The notes below the pieces were generated by a model. The model searched no databases, was not told where the DNA came from, and saw only the letters and a program-made list of their open reading frames with translations. Position numbers and translations under genes: made by a program. A stretch of 64,000 nucleotides of DNA. It comes from Bacteroidota bacterium (GTDB lineage Bacteria > Bacteroidota > Bacteroidia > Flavobacteriales > Schleiferiaceae). The stretch is taken from positions 96,035 to 160,034 of the forward strand of contig JANSYJ010000007.1 of assembly GCA_024742495.1 (NCBI GenBank), in the 5' to 3' direction. This document shows, in pieces, positions 55,149 through 63,900 of this stretch. The first letter of the stretch is position 1. Each line of letters starts with the position of its first letter.

Positions 55149-55676
55149 ATGCTTGAGACGATCATTTCCTCTAAAACTCGGATAAAACTTTTACTAAAGT
55201 TCTTTTTAAACGCGCAATCAAAAAGTTATTTGCGTGGTTTATCCCAAGAATTTGGTGAGAGTACTAATGCCATTCGACTTGAGTTAAACAAGTTCGAAAG
55301 TGCAGGATTATTAAGTTCGGAATTCGAAGGAAATAAAAAGGTTTTTAGAGCAAATGAGGTGCATCCTTTGTTTGAAAACCTACACAATTTAGTGGTGAAG
55401 TATATAGGGCTCGATAAAATTGTTGAGAAAATAACTTACCGCTTAGGGACTGTAGAAAAGGTGTTTTTAGTTGGCGATTATGCTGAAGGAAAGGATAAGG
55501 GAATTATAGATTTATTTATTCTTGCTGAAACATTGAATGTCAATTATTTAACCGGTCTTTTAGAGAAAGTGGAATTGGAAATCGAGCGAAAGGTTCGATA
55601 CGTCCATTTTAAGAATAATGTGGAACTTCAAAAACTACTAAGTCAGCGGCATCACTTGCTGATTTGGGAACAGTAG
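55149..55676 (+). CDS. Winged-helix regulator with nucleotidyltransferase-like domain, first gene of the glycan operon
   Basis: About 175 residues; either of the two ATGs at 55143 and 55149 could start it (the one at 55149 may be the alternative, MLETIISSKTRIK). The N-terminal part (to about 75) is an ArsR-like winged helix: SSKTRIKLLLKFFLN, YLRGLSQEFGESTNAIRLELNKFESAGLLSS. The second half resembles an MNT-type nucleotidyltransferase fold (VEKVFLVGDYAEGKDKGIIDLFILAE), but the GS-x-ARGE...D-x-D metal site is degenerate (GDYAEGKDKGIIDLFI). Such proteins precede capsule genes in many Bacteroidota. A strong promoter upstream and the dehydrogenase 12 bases downstream argue for control of the operon. 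Confidence 0.75.
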   Translation: MLETIISSKTRIKLLLKFFLNAQSKSYLRGLSQEFGESTNAIRLELNKFESAGLLSSEFEGNKKVFRANEVHPLFENLHNLVVKYIGLDKIVEKITYRLGTVEKVFLVGDYAEGKDKGIIDLFILAETLNVNYLTGLLEKVELEIERKVRYVHFKNNVELQKLLSQRHHLLIWEQ

Positions 55677-55688
55677 CTATAATCAATT

Positions 55689-56990
55689 ATGAAGAATTTA
55701 TCAGAATCTAGAATCGCCTTAATCGGGCTTGGCTATGTTGGATTGCCATTGGCGGTAGAGTTTGCCAAAAAGTATCCAACCGTTGGTTTTGACATCAACA
55801 AAGGTAGAGTTGAAGAACTCTCCAAGGGTAAGGATCGCACTCTTGAAGTAGCTGACGATGATCTAAAGTCAGTAATTCTATCCAATCCAATGGAATTAAA
55901 GAATAGCGATAAGGGTCTTTATTGCTCTGATGCGGTAACTGATATTAGTGAATGCAATATCTATATCATCACCGTTCCTACTCCTACCGATGCCTATAAC
56001 CGTCCGGTTTTAACTCCATTAACTAAGTCGAGTGAAACGGTTGGTCAGGTGCTATCCAAAGGCGATGTGGTTATTTATGAATCTACTGTATATCCTGGTG
56101 TAACCGAGGATCACTGTGTCCCTATTTTAGAAAAAGTAAGCGGATTAAAGTATAATGAAGACTTCTTCGTAGGCTATTCGCCCGAAAGAATTAATCCAGG
56201 TGATAAGAAACATACCGTTACCAAAATTTTAAAAGTTACCAGTGGTTCTACCCCTGAGGTGGCCGAGTATGTGGATCAAATTTACAAGTCGGTAATTACA
56301 GCGGGAACCTATAAAGCTTCGGGCCTTAAGGTTGCTGAAGCGGCAAAGGTTATCGAAAACTCTCAGAGAGATATTAATATTGCTTTTGTTAACGAGCTAT
56401 CCAAAATTTTCAATCTTATGGGTATTGATACCCAAGAAGTGTTGGAAGCGGCTGGAACTAAATGGAATTTTTTACCATTTAAACCAGGTTTAGTGGGAGG
56501 GCATTGTATAGGTGTTGATCCCTATTATTTAGCTCAAAAAGCTCAAGAGGTTGGTTATCACCCAGAAATTATTTTAGCTGGTCGTCGACTTAATGATTCA
56601 ATGGGCGAGTACGTTGCGAATCAAATCGTAAAGCTCATGGTTAAGAAGGATGTTCGAGTTTTAGGCTCAAGGGTATTAATGCTTGGAATCACTTTTAAGG
56701 AGAATTGTCCGGATATTCGTAACACAAGAGCGATCGATATCTACAATGAACTTAAGTCCTATGATTTAGATATCGACCTTTACGATCCATGGGCAGACCC
56801 TGCGGAGGTGAAGCATGAGTATAGCGTTGATATGATCTCTGAGCCGAATGGAAAGTATGAGGCGGTGGTTCTCGCGGTATCTCATAATGAGTTCTTGGAG
56901 CTTGATCTTAGTCAATTCAAAGAGGAAAAAGGAGTACTCTATGATGTCAAGAGCATCCTTCCTAAGGAAATGGTTGACGGACGATTATAA
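55689..56990 (+). CDS. wbpO: UDP-N-acetyl-sugar 6-dehydrogenase (WbpO/TviB type)
   Basis: NAD-dependent two-step oxidation of the C6 of a UDP-HexNAc to the uronic acid, cytoplasmic. The 433-residue protein has the N-terminal Rossmann motif [10 protein letters not shown] (13-22), the central [23 protein letters not shown] helix, and the catalytic cysteine C273 in [14 protein letters not shown]. With the neighbouring 4-epimerase it matches the TviB-TviC/WbpO-WbpP pair that gives UDP-GalNAcA. The substrate could also be UDP-ManNAc from WecB (WecC-like), which the sequence does not settle. It follows the regulator by 12 bases. Confidence 0.9.
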   Translation: MKNLSESRIALIGLGYVGLPLAVEFAKKYPTVGFDINKGRVEELSKGKDRTLEVADDDLKSVILSNPMELKNSDKGLYCSDAVTDISECNIYIITVPTPTDAYNRPVLTPLTKSSETVGQVLSKGDVVIYESTVYPGVTEDHCVPILEKVSGLKYNEDFFVGYSPERINPGDKKHTVTKILKVTSGSTPEVAEYVDQIYKSVITAGTYKASGLKVAEAAKVIENSQRDINIAFVNELSKIFNLMGIDTQEVLEAAGTKWNFLPFKPGLVGGHCIGVDPYYLAQKAQEVGYHPEIILAGRRLNDSMGEYVANQIVKLMVKKDVRVLGSRVLMLGITFKENCPDIRNTRAIDIYNELKSYDLDIDLYDPWADPAEVKHEYSVDMISEPNGKYEAVVLAVSHNEFLELDLSQFKEEKGVLYDVKSILPKEMVDGRL

Positions 56991-57032
56991 TCTTTAATTA
57001 AGGGGAGTCGAATTATTATTGCAAAGAGATTT

Positions 57033-57995
57033 ATGGAGCCAATCAACTTACTAATTACCGGAGGTGCCGGATTCATCGGGTCGAACCTTGTTGAGTATTT
57101 CCTCAATGACAAGCGGGTAGCGAAAGTTCGGGTTCTTGACGACCTCTCGAACGGATATTTTTCCAATATCGAAGAGTTTATGGATCATCCACGCTTCGAG
57201 TTTATGGAGGGAGACATTACGAATTACGACACTTGCGTGAAAGCTTGTGATGGAATGCATAAGATTTCTCATCAGGCGGCTTTAGGTTCTGTGCCAAGAA
57301 GTATAGAAAACCCAATGCGAAGCACGGAAGTAAATGTACTTGGAACGGTAAATGTCTTGCATGCTGCGCACGTAAAAGGTGTCGATCGAGTTGTTTTGGC
57401 CTGCAGTTCAAGTACTTATGGTGATCACCCTGGTTTACCTAAAGTGGAGGATCGCATAGGGAATCCATTAAGCCCTTATGCCGTAACCAAGTATTCAGTT
57501 GAGCAATTTGCAGACGTTTTTGGAAAAACCTACGGTCTTGATTGGGTAGGTTTGCGTTACTTTAATATTTTCGGCCCTAAGCAAAACCCTGATAATCCCT
57601 ATGCAGCGGTAATCCCAATTTTTGCAAAGGCCTTTCTTCAAAATGGTTCCATAACTATCAATGGCGATGGACATACGAGCAGGGATTTCACTTTTGTGGA
57701 TAATGCAGTTTACTTAAATGACTTAGCGCTTTTTACAGAGAATAGTGAAGCGCTTAATCAAGTCTATAATGCCGCTTGTGGTGATCAAATCAGCCTCAAT
57801 GAAATGGTTGAAATGCTTCGTTCCATATCTGATGGAAATCCAAGCGTGGCCTATGGTCCAGAGAGAGCTGGAGATGTTAAGCATAGTAAAGCCGATATAT
57901 CCAAGGCAATAGACCTATTGGCTTACAAGCCCAAAGTTAGATTTGCTGAAGGGCTAGCTAAGGTTTTTGATTGGTATAGAGAGAATAAAGTTTAA
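57033..57995 (+). CDS. wbpP: UDP-N-acetylglucosamine 4-epimerase (WbpP/TviC type)
   Basis: Extended SDR epimerase of 320 residues interconverting UDP-GlcNAc(A) and UDP-GalNAc(A) at C4. NAD-binding GGAGFIGSN (about 10-18), catalytic SSSTYG near 124-129 and Y149-x3-K153 in SPYAVTK are intact; RYFNIFGPKQNPDNPYAAVIP is the substrate block. The combination of a large active site and this sequence pattern is close to WbpP, which prefers N-acetylated substrates. It lies 42 bases after the dehydrogenase and 81 bases before the NeuB-like gene. The 81-base gap shows no terminator. Confidence 0.9.
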   Translation: MEPINLLITGGAGFIGSNLVEYFLNDKRVAKVRVLDDLSNGYFSNIEEFMDHPRFEFMEGDITNYDTCVKACDGMHKISHQAALGSVPRSIENPMRSTEVNVLGTVNVLHAAHVKGVDRVVLACSSSTYGDHPGLPKVEDRIGNPLSPYAVTKYSVEQFADVFGKTYGLDWVGLRYFNIFGPKQNPDNPYAAVIPIFAKAFLQNGSITINGDGHTSRDFTFVDNAVYLNDLALFTENSEALNQVYNAACGDQISLNEMVEMLRSISDGNPSVAYGPERAGDVKHSKADISKAIDLLAYKPKVRFAEGLAKVFDWYRENKV

Positions 57996-58076
57996 GACTC
58001 AATTATCCATCCCTTCGATTCCCGCTGATAACACAAGTAACAGGTTATTCCTAATAAATCTCCTTAAACTTTTAGA

Positions 58077-59084
58077 ATGTATATCATCGCAGAGATTGGT
58101 CAGGCTCACGAAGGAAGCCTTGGCATTGCACATTCCTATATTGATGCCTTAGCCAATACCGGAGTAGACGCAATTAAGTGGCAAATGCATATTGCCGATG
58201 CCGAAAGCTCACTGGAGGAACCCTTTAGGGTAAAGTTCTCCTACGAAGATGATCAACGTATTGATTATTGGCGTCGTATGGAATTCACCTTTGATCAGTG
58301 GAAAGGTCTCAAAGATCATTGTGAGGAAAAGGGAATGGAATTTATTTGTTCACCTTTTAGCAATGCTGCCGTTGATGCCTTGGAGGAATTGGGGGTAAGT
58401 AAATACAAGATTGGCTCCGGTGAGGTGAATAATTTTTTACTGCTTGAGAAAATATGCAAGACGGGAAAAACGGTCCTCCTTTCCTCGGGAATGAGTTCTT
58501 ACGAAGAACTTCAGGAAGCGGTGGAGTTCGTGCAATCACATAACAATGAATTAGTTCTGTTTCAGTGCACCACGGCATATCCTACCCAAGCTAAAGATTG
58601 GGGTTTAAATGTAATTGGAGAATTGAAGCAGAAGTTTAATCTGCCGATTGGTTTCTCCGACCATTCTGGAGGCATCACTGCATGTACCGCTGCTACTGCC
58701 TTAGGGGCCACCTATTTAGAGTTTCATGTGGTGTTTGATAAGCGTATGTTCGGTCCCGATGCAAAGGCTTCTCTGACCATTGATGAGACCAAGTCCTTGT
58801 GCACCGCTATTCGTGATGTAGAAACAGCACTGGCTAATCCAATCGAGAAATCCGACAATTCAAGGTTTGTGGAATTGAAGGGTATCTTCGAAAAATCTCT
58901 TGCGGTAAACCGCAATATGAAGGAAGGAGAAATAATAAAAGTGGAAGATTTGGAGGGTAAAAAGCCAAAAGGTTTTGGACTTGACGCTTCGATATTCCGC
59001 AGCATAGTTGGTAAAAAACTCAATAAGGATCTTAAAGAATGGTCCTTTCTAAAAGAAGAAGATATATCCGATGGCGAAGCGTAA
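58077..59084 (+). CDS. neuB: Nonulosonic acid synthase (NeuB/LegI family)
   Basis: Condenses phosphoenolpyruvate with a hexosamine (ManNAc, or 2,4-diacetamido-2,4,6-trideoxymannose) to form the nine-carbon sugar acid. The 335-residue protein has the TIM-barrel start IIAEIGQAHEGSL (2-14), KYKIGSGEVNN, FSDHSGG and LEFHVVFDKRMFGPDAKASL, then a C-terminal SAF (antifreeze-like) domain (about 278-332; SLAVNRNMKEGEIIKVEDL). Many NeuB proteins have GPDH where this has GPDA, a variation common in a divergent branch; the sugar it uses is therefore unclear. The next gene overlaps its end by 14 bases. Confidence 0.88.
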   Translation: MYIIAEIGQAHEGSLGIAHSYIDALANTGVDAIKWQMHIADAESSLEEPFRVKFSYEDDQRIDYWRRMEFTFDQWKGLKDHCEEKGMEFICSPFSNAAVDALEELGVSKYKIGSGEVNNFLLLEKICKTGKTVLLSSGMSSYEELQEAVEFVQSHNNELVLFQCTTAYPTQAKDWGLNVIGELKQKFNLPIGFSDHSGGITACTAATALGATYLEFHVVFDKRMFGPDAKASLTIDETKSLCTAIRDVETALANPIEKSDNSRFVELKGIFEKSLAVNRNMKEGEIIKVEDLEGKKPKGFGLDASIFRSIVGKKLNKDLKEWSFLKEEDISDGEA

Positions 59085-60228
59085 AATATGTGTCGTAGTA
59101 ACAGCCCGTCCAAGTTATAGCCGTGTAAAAACCGCTCTTAGGGCTATTGATGATCATGAAGATTTGGAACTTCAGCTGGTTGTAGCCGCCTCTGCATTAT
59201 TAGATCGTTATGGAAGTGCGGTACAGTACATTGAGAGCGATGGATTTGAAATTAAATCTCGGGTTTTCAATATCCTAGAAGGTGAGAACCTAACCGCGGC
59301 GGCCAAAACAACAGGTATTGGGATATTGGAACTAGCATCGGTTTTCGAAAATTTGAAACCGGACATTGTCGTTACAATTGCCGATCGTTTTGAGACCATG
59401 GCCACTGCTATAGCTGCTTCTTACATGAATATACCGCTCGCTCACGTTCAAGGTGGAGAGGTAACTGGAAATATTGATGAGAAGGTTAGGCATAGTATTA
59501 CCAAATTGGCCGACTACCATTTTGTTGCTTCCGAGGGGGCTATGGAAAGAGTATTAAAGCTTGGAGAAGAAAAGGATCAAGTTTTTAATACCGGTTGTCC
59601 TTCTATTGATTTGGCCGCGGAAGTTTTTACTAATTCCGATTTTGATTTTGATCCCATCGCCAAATATGGTGGAGTAGGTAAGTCCTTAGATTATAAATCA
59701 GATTACCTCGTTGTTATGCAGCATCCAGTTACCACCGAGTATACTGAAAGCAGGAAACATGTGACGCAAACATTAGAGGCTATAAGAGAATTAAACATTC
59801 CAACTTTCTGGTTTTGGCCTAATGTTGATGCTGGTAGCGATGGAACTTCCGGAGCCATTAGAGCTTTTCGTGAGAAAAATGCTGATACCAATATCCATTT
59901 CTTTAAGAATATGGAACCTCAAGATTTCCTGCGTTTATTGGTGAATTCCAAGTGTCTTATTGGGAACTCCAGTGTAGGTATTAGGGAGTGCGCTTATTTA
60001 GGAGTACCAGTAGTAAATATTGGTACCCGTCAGAACCGAAGAGATCGAGGTGCAAATGTATCAGACGTGCCTTATGATAAAGATGCTATCAAGAATGCCA
60101 TCCTAAATTGGGTAGAGCATGGCAGAGCGGAGCAGTCTCAAGTTTATGGAGGTGGAAATGCTGGAGAGAATATAGCTCAGCTTCTCGCTGAAGTGCCACT
60201 GCAATTCCATAAGACTATTGTTTATTAA
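59071..60228 (+). CDS. neuC: Hydrolysing UDP-sugar 2-epimerase (NeuC/LegG family)
   Basis: Releases UDP and epimerises C2, giving ManNAc from UDP-GlcNAc or the 2,4-diamino analogue from a UDP-bacillosamine. The 385 residues show the hydrolysing-branch start CVVVTARPSYSRVKTAL, the DRFETMATAIAA block, AHVQGGEVTGNIDEKVRHSITKLADYHF (typical of NeuC, against the non-hydrolysing HIESGMRS) and GNSSVGIRECAYLGVPVVNIG. It overlaps neuB by 14 bases and its last base is the first base of neuA. Substrate choice, and so sialic against legionaminic acid, cannot be read from the sequence alone. Confidence 0.9.
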   Translation: MAKRKICVVVTARPSYSRVKTALRAIDDHEDLELQLVVAASALLDRYGSAVQYIESDGFEIKSRVFNILEGENLTAAAKTTGIGILELASVFENLKPDIVVTIADRFETMATAIAASYMNIPLAHVQGGEVTGNIDEKVRHSITKLADYHFVASEGAMERVLKLGEEKDQVFNTGCPSIDLAAEVFTNSDFDFDPIAKYGGVGKSLDYKSDYLVVMQHPVTTEYTESRKHVTQTLEAIRELNIPTFWFWPNVDAGSDGTSGAIRAFREKNADTNIHFFKNMEPQDFLRLLVNSKCLIGNSSVGIRECAYLGVPVVNIGTRQNRRDRGANVSDVPYDKDAIKNAILNWVEHGRAEQSQVYGGGNAGENIAQLLAEVPLQFHKTIVY

Positions 60229-60926
60229 TGGCGGTATTAGGATTAATTCCTGCAAGAGGTGGGTCAAAAGGGATTCCACGTAAAAATATCAAAGCGCTCA
60301 ATGGTTATCCTTTAATTGCCTACAGCATAGCTCAAGGCTTAAAAGCAAAATACATTGATAGACTGATTGTTAGTACGGATGATTTAGAAATTAAAACGGT
60401 AGCTGAGAAATTTGGCGCGGAGGTGCCTTTTCTGCGTCCTGATCATCTGGCCACTTCTACTGCTTCTTCTTTCGACGCGATTTTACATGCCGTTGATTGC
60501 TTAGCGGAACATGGCGAAAGCTATGACACGGTATGCTTACTTCAAGCTACCAGCCCCTTTCGACCAGTAGGTATAATTGACAGAGCATTACAGAAGTATC
60601 AAAACGAGAAATTGGACAGCCTTGTTTCCTTGAGAAAAGTACCTGATCATTATAATCCATATTGGACTTTCACTGAGAAGGAAGGGGGGATCTTTGGGAC
60701 TTTTGCTCCCGGTGAATTAATTAGCCGAAGGCAAGACCTTCCAGCAGCTTATCATCGAGATGGAGCACTCTATATTCTTAGTGTGGAGAGCATGCGGAAA
60801 ACAGGAAAGCTTTTAGGATCTCGGCTAGGAGGGATAGAGATCGAAAGTCCAGAATTAATAAATATCGACAGTAGTTCTGATTGGGAAGTCGCAGAACGCT
60901 ACATGGACTATGCTACTATCGGTTAA
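60228..60926 (+). CDS. neuA: CMP-nonulosonic acid synthetase (NeuA/LegF family)
   Basis: Activates the nine-carbon sugar acid with CTP, giving the CMP-sugar used by glycosyltransferases. The 232-residue length is that of the bacterial single-domain enzyme. The CTP-binding loop IPARGGSKGIPRKNI (about 6-20), STDD near 47-50, LLQATSPFR (about 104-112) and the sugar-binding RDGALYI are present. Its start overlaps the neuC stop by one base (TAATGG), and the NodB gene begins 17 bases before its end, so neuB, neuC, neuA and NodB are one translational unit. Confidence 0.93.
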   Translation: MAVLGLIPARGGSKGIPRKNIKALNGYPLIAYSIAQGLKAKYIDRLIVSTDDLEIKTVAEKFGAEVPFLRPDHLATSTASSFDAILHAVDCLAEHGESYDTVCLLQATSPFRPVGIIDRALQKYQNEKLDSLVSLRKVPDHYNPYWTFTEKEGGIFGTFAPGELISRRQDLPAAYHRDGALYILSVESMRKTGKLLGSRLGGIEIESPELINIDSSSDWEVAERYMDYATIG

Positions 60927-61860
60927 TTACCATTACATAAGGGAGTCCTTTGAAGCTCCTTATCCCGCCATTTTTGGCAAAAGCCCAGATCAATTTGAAA
61001 AGCAAATTTTGGAGCTTTCAAAGTATGGTAGTTTTATCAGCGCTGATCAATTGGAGGATTCCATCAAGTTGGGCAAGTCTTTACCAGAGAAGGCGATCCT
61101 CATCACCTTTGATGATGGATTGAAGGAGCAATTGCAATATGCGGTGCCAATTCTAAATAGAATGGGTGTTCCAGCTTGCTTCTTTATTAACACAAAAGCA
61201 TTAACGGATACTTCCCTTTTAAATGTTCACCTGATTCACCTAGTACGATCTCAATTAGCGCCAGAAATTATTCTCGAGGAGCTGCTGAAGCATCCTTCTT
61301 ATTTAAATCTGACAGAAACGGAAAAGGCAAGTCACAGGAATTTGGGAATTGCGCATTACCGATATGATGAGCCCGAAAATGCTTATTTAAAGTACATCCT
61401 AAACTTCGGCTTGAGTAGGGAGGATGTAATGGCATTGTTTCAACATTTATTTCATTCGGTATTGGCTTGGGACATGAACGCGGTTCATGCTGATTTATAT
61501 TTGAATAAGGCCGATTTAAATGTTCTTGGTCAAAGCCAATATATCGGCTCTCATAGCCATGATCACTTACCCATAGGAGTTCTAAATGAAACTCTGGCCA
61601 AAGAGGAGGTAGGGCGATCTAAATCAATTTTGGAAGAAACTGGCCATCAAATAAAAGGATTTAGCTATCCCTACGGATCAAAAGAGGCTGTGGGAGATAC
61701 GCACCAATGGTTGGAGCAATATGATTTTAGTTTCGCGGTAACGATGAACCGCGGATTTAACACAGATATTAATGAACCGTTTTTATTGAAGCGTTGCGAT
61801 AATAATGATGTGCCTGGAGGTAAGTCTTTCTCGCCATCGCTTTTAAATGGATTTTTATAA
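60910..61860 (+). CDS. Polysaccharide deacetylase family protein (NodB homology domain)
   Basis: Carbohydrate esterase family 4-like deacetylase of 316 residues without a signal peptide, so cytoplasmic. The NodB metal motif TFDDG (66-70) and H-S-x-x-H (H215-S-H-D-H219, in GSHSHDH) are intact, and the later part includes YPYGSKEAVGD as a third motif. A 90-residue insertion separates motif 1 from motif 2, longer than in chitin deacetylases. A cytoplasmic enzyme in this operon should act on a sugar nucleotide, free sugar or lipid-linked intermediate. Overlap with neuA and the TAATG junction with the formyltransferase imply joint action. Substrate unknown. Confidence 0.85.
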   Translation: MLLSVNYHYIRESFEAPYPAIFGKSPDQFEKQILELSKYGSFISADQLEDSIKLGKSLPEKAILITFDDGLKEQLQYAVPILNRMGVPACFFINTKALTDTSLLNVHLIHLVRSQLAPEIILEELLKHPSYLNLTETEKASHRNLGIAHYRYDEPENAYLKYILNFGLSREDVMALFQHLFHSVLAWDMNAVHADLYLNKADLNVLGQSQYIGSHSHDHLPIGVLNETLAKEEVGRSKSILEETGHQIKGFSYPYGSKEAVGDTHQWLEQYDFSFAVTMNRGFNTDINEPFLLKRCDNNDVPGGKSFSPSLLNGFL

Positions 61861-62657
61861 TGAGTACCAAGCCTAGAGTAATTATTATCACCGGGAACTC
61901 AAAGCGCCATGAATACTACGTGGAATGCCTTGAGCGGGAGCTGGATGTTGTTCAGGTTTATGCAGAGACAAAGTTTAGCTACGTGGATGCCTTTGCCGAT
62001 AGTTCTTTTGCAGATGAAGTAAAGGGACATTTTCAGCTTCGAGATGAATCAGAACAATTTTACTTTGGCTCTGCCTCTCCTAAATCTCCTATTAAAACCT
62101 TGGAACGAGGTGAGGCTAATAAACCTGAAGTGGTTGAAGAGATTATTGGTCTTAATGCTGACTTTGTTCTTCTATTTGGGTCAGGAATTATCAAGGAACC
62201 TATTCTTGAGGTTTATAAGGATAGAGTGATAAATATGCACCTTGGATTATCGCCTTATTACCGTGGTTCAGGCACAAATTTCTGGCCTCTAGTTGATGGT
62301 AAACCAGAATGCGTTGGCGCAACTATCCATTTGGCGGTGCTTAAGGTTGATGCAGGTGGAATATTACATCAGGTACGTCCTATGGATCTTAGTGAAGAGG
62401 ATACCATACATGACCTTGGAAATAAAACTATTCGATCTACTCTTTCGGTATTACCAAAAGTAATTAAAGACTTTTCTGAGGGCAAGATTAGTCCCTCAGT
62501 TCAAGATAATAAAGACGACAGAGATTACCGTCGCATGGATTTGAATAAGGAGGCCATAGTTTCCGTATATTCCAATTTTGATAAAGGAATGATTTCAAGC
62601 TATTTATTGGCTAAATCCAGCCGTGATGAAAAATACCCAATTGTTGAAGCACTTTAA
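61860..62657 (+). CDS. Sugar N-formyltransferase-like protein
   Basis: A 265-residue protein of the formyltransferase fold. The catalytic triad is intact: N125 and H127 in VINMHLGLSPYYRGSG and D164 in LKVDAGGILH, with the same Asn-x-His...Asp spacing as Met-tRNA formyltransferase. It lacks the C-terminal tRNA-binding domain of Fmt, and the genome should have a separate Fmt. With the preceding deacetylase it would put a formyl group from N10-formyl-tetrahydrofolate on a free amine. First base is the last base of the NodB stop (TAATG). It overlaps the following BNR gene by 35 bases. Confidence 0.85.
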   Translation: MSTKPRVIIITGNSKRHEYYVECLERELDVVQVYAETKFSYVDAFADSSFADEVKGHFQLRDESEQFYFGSASPKSPIKTLERGEANKPEVVEEIIGLNADFVLLFGSGIIKEPILEVYKDRVINMHLGLSPYYRGSGTNFWPLVDGKPECVGATIHLAVLKVDAGGILHQVRPMDLSEEDTIHDLGNKTIRSTLSVLPKVIKDFSEGKISPSVQDNKDDRDYRRMDLNKEAIVSVYSNFDKGMISSYLLAKSSRDEKYPIVEAL

Positions 62658-63900
62658 TCAATTCTTAGATTTTTATAGCCTTTTTGGGACCCGTCGATAT
62701 AGGCTTTTGTTCTTACTATTAGTCGCTTCTTTATTTTCGGTTAAGGCTCAAGTGCTTGTGCAAGGGCCAGATGTCACCGGAAGTCCAGATTCTATTTTTG
62801 ACAACCATGTCTCTAGTATCATATCAACTGGGGCAGATAGCTTACTTATAGCTTGGTTTGGTGGTGAGTTAGAGGGAGATACCGATAACGTTATCTATAC
62901 TAAGCGTAGTTTCGATGGTGGTTTAACCTGGGTAAACAGGGATACCTTATTCGAAGGATTTGGGGATACTCTATATCGTGACCCTCACTTGTTTTATTGG
63001 AGGGATACCTTGTACATTATTTACAATAGACAAGTAGGAGAAGGTGGAATATCTAGAGCTTTGGATAGTAGATTGGAATATAGTTTTTCATTAGATGATG
63101 GCTATACCTGGTCAGCCCCTTCAGCCATAAACCCGGGAGGCATTCCAGCTGGAAAAAATATCCGTATTGTTGCTCCTTTCAACGACCCTGTTGAAATCAA
63201 CAATAAAGTAGTATTTGGCGTTCATTGGCGGGAAGTGGGTAATTCTTCGCCACATGTTAGTTTACTTTATTTAGACTTTAGCGCCGACACCTCCTATTTG
63301 GTGGGAGACTTAAATGTTAGTTATAAAATTGTTGAACCGGCATTGCTTAAGGAAAATGGAGTATTGCACCTTTATTTAAGAAATGATCAACAGTATATTC
63401 AGTATTCTAAATCACTAGATTTTGGGTTAAGCTGGTCTAACCCGATTAATACAAAGCTAGTATGCTCCTATTCTTTGTCCTCTGTAAAAGAAATCGCAGC
63501 CGACTCCATATTGGTAGTTTGGAATAATCACCGAGTATCTCGTGACTACCTTAGTGTTGGTTTATGTCGATCTTATGATTTATCCGATCTATACTGGAAA
63601 AGGGATATCGATTACATGAAATCCTCAAGAGGTCAGGTGAGTTATCCCGCATCCTTAATTTATAATTGGGATTCCATTGGTGTTAGTTATACCGATCGTA
63701 TTCATATCGGCTTAAAGCCAAATGGTAAATTAGATCTTCGCGGTAGCATTAAATATTTAGGAATTCGCCTGAGTGATAGAAATGACCTAGCAGATTTTAC
63801 TGCTGCTAATGATACGATTGCCCGAAGTTTTTTAATCAACAGAATTGAACCTCTCGATAGTGCTATTAGATTAGCTTCTTTAAATTCAGGTAGTTTTTAA
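62623..63900 (+). CDS. Secreted sialidase-fold BNR repeat protein
   Basis: A 425-residue exported protein. N-terminal hydrophobic segment (about 26-41, RRYRLLFLLLVASLFSVKAQ) is a signal peptide preceded by an unusually long 24-residue polar stretch. Three Asp-box motifs (S96-x-DGGLTW, S156-LDDGYTW, S264-LDFGLSW) and the entry SLLIAWFGGELEGD match the BNR_2 branch of the sialidase superfamily. I do not see an RIP motif or the full Arg triad, so hydrolysis of sialic acid is unproven; a lyase, other hydrolase or binding role is possible. Its start overlaps the formyltransferase gene by 35 bases, so it belongs to the operon. Confidence 0.78.
   Translation: MMKNTQLLKHFNQFLDFYSLFGTRRYRLLFLLLVASLFSVKAQVLVQGPDVTGSPDSIFDNHVSSIISTGADSLLIAWFGGELEGDTDNVIYTKRSFDGGLTWVNRDTLFEGFGDTLYRDPHLFYWRDTLYIIYNRQVGEGGISRALDSRLEYSFSLDDGYTWSAPSAINPGGIPAGKNIRIVAPFNDPVEINNKVVFGVHWREVGNSSPHVSLLYLDFSADTSYLVGDLNVSYKIVEPALLKENGVLHLYLRNDQQYIQYSKSLDFGLSWSNPINTKLVCSYSLSSVKEIAADSILVVWNNHRVSRDYLSVGLCRSYDLSDLYWKRDIDYMKSSRGQVSYPASLIYNWDSIGVSYTDRIHIGLKPNGKLDLRGSIKYLGIRLSDRNDLADFTAANDTIARSFLINRIEPLDSAIRLASLNSGSF

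Noticed and set aside
58724..59113. Antisense frame of 129 codons over the neuB/neuC junction
   Set aside because: Both forward genes carry clear family motifs; the reverse has none.
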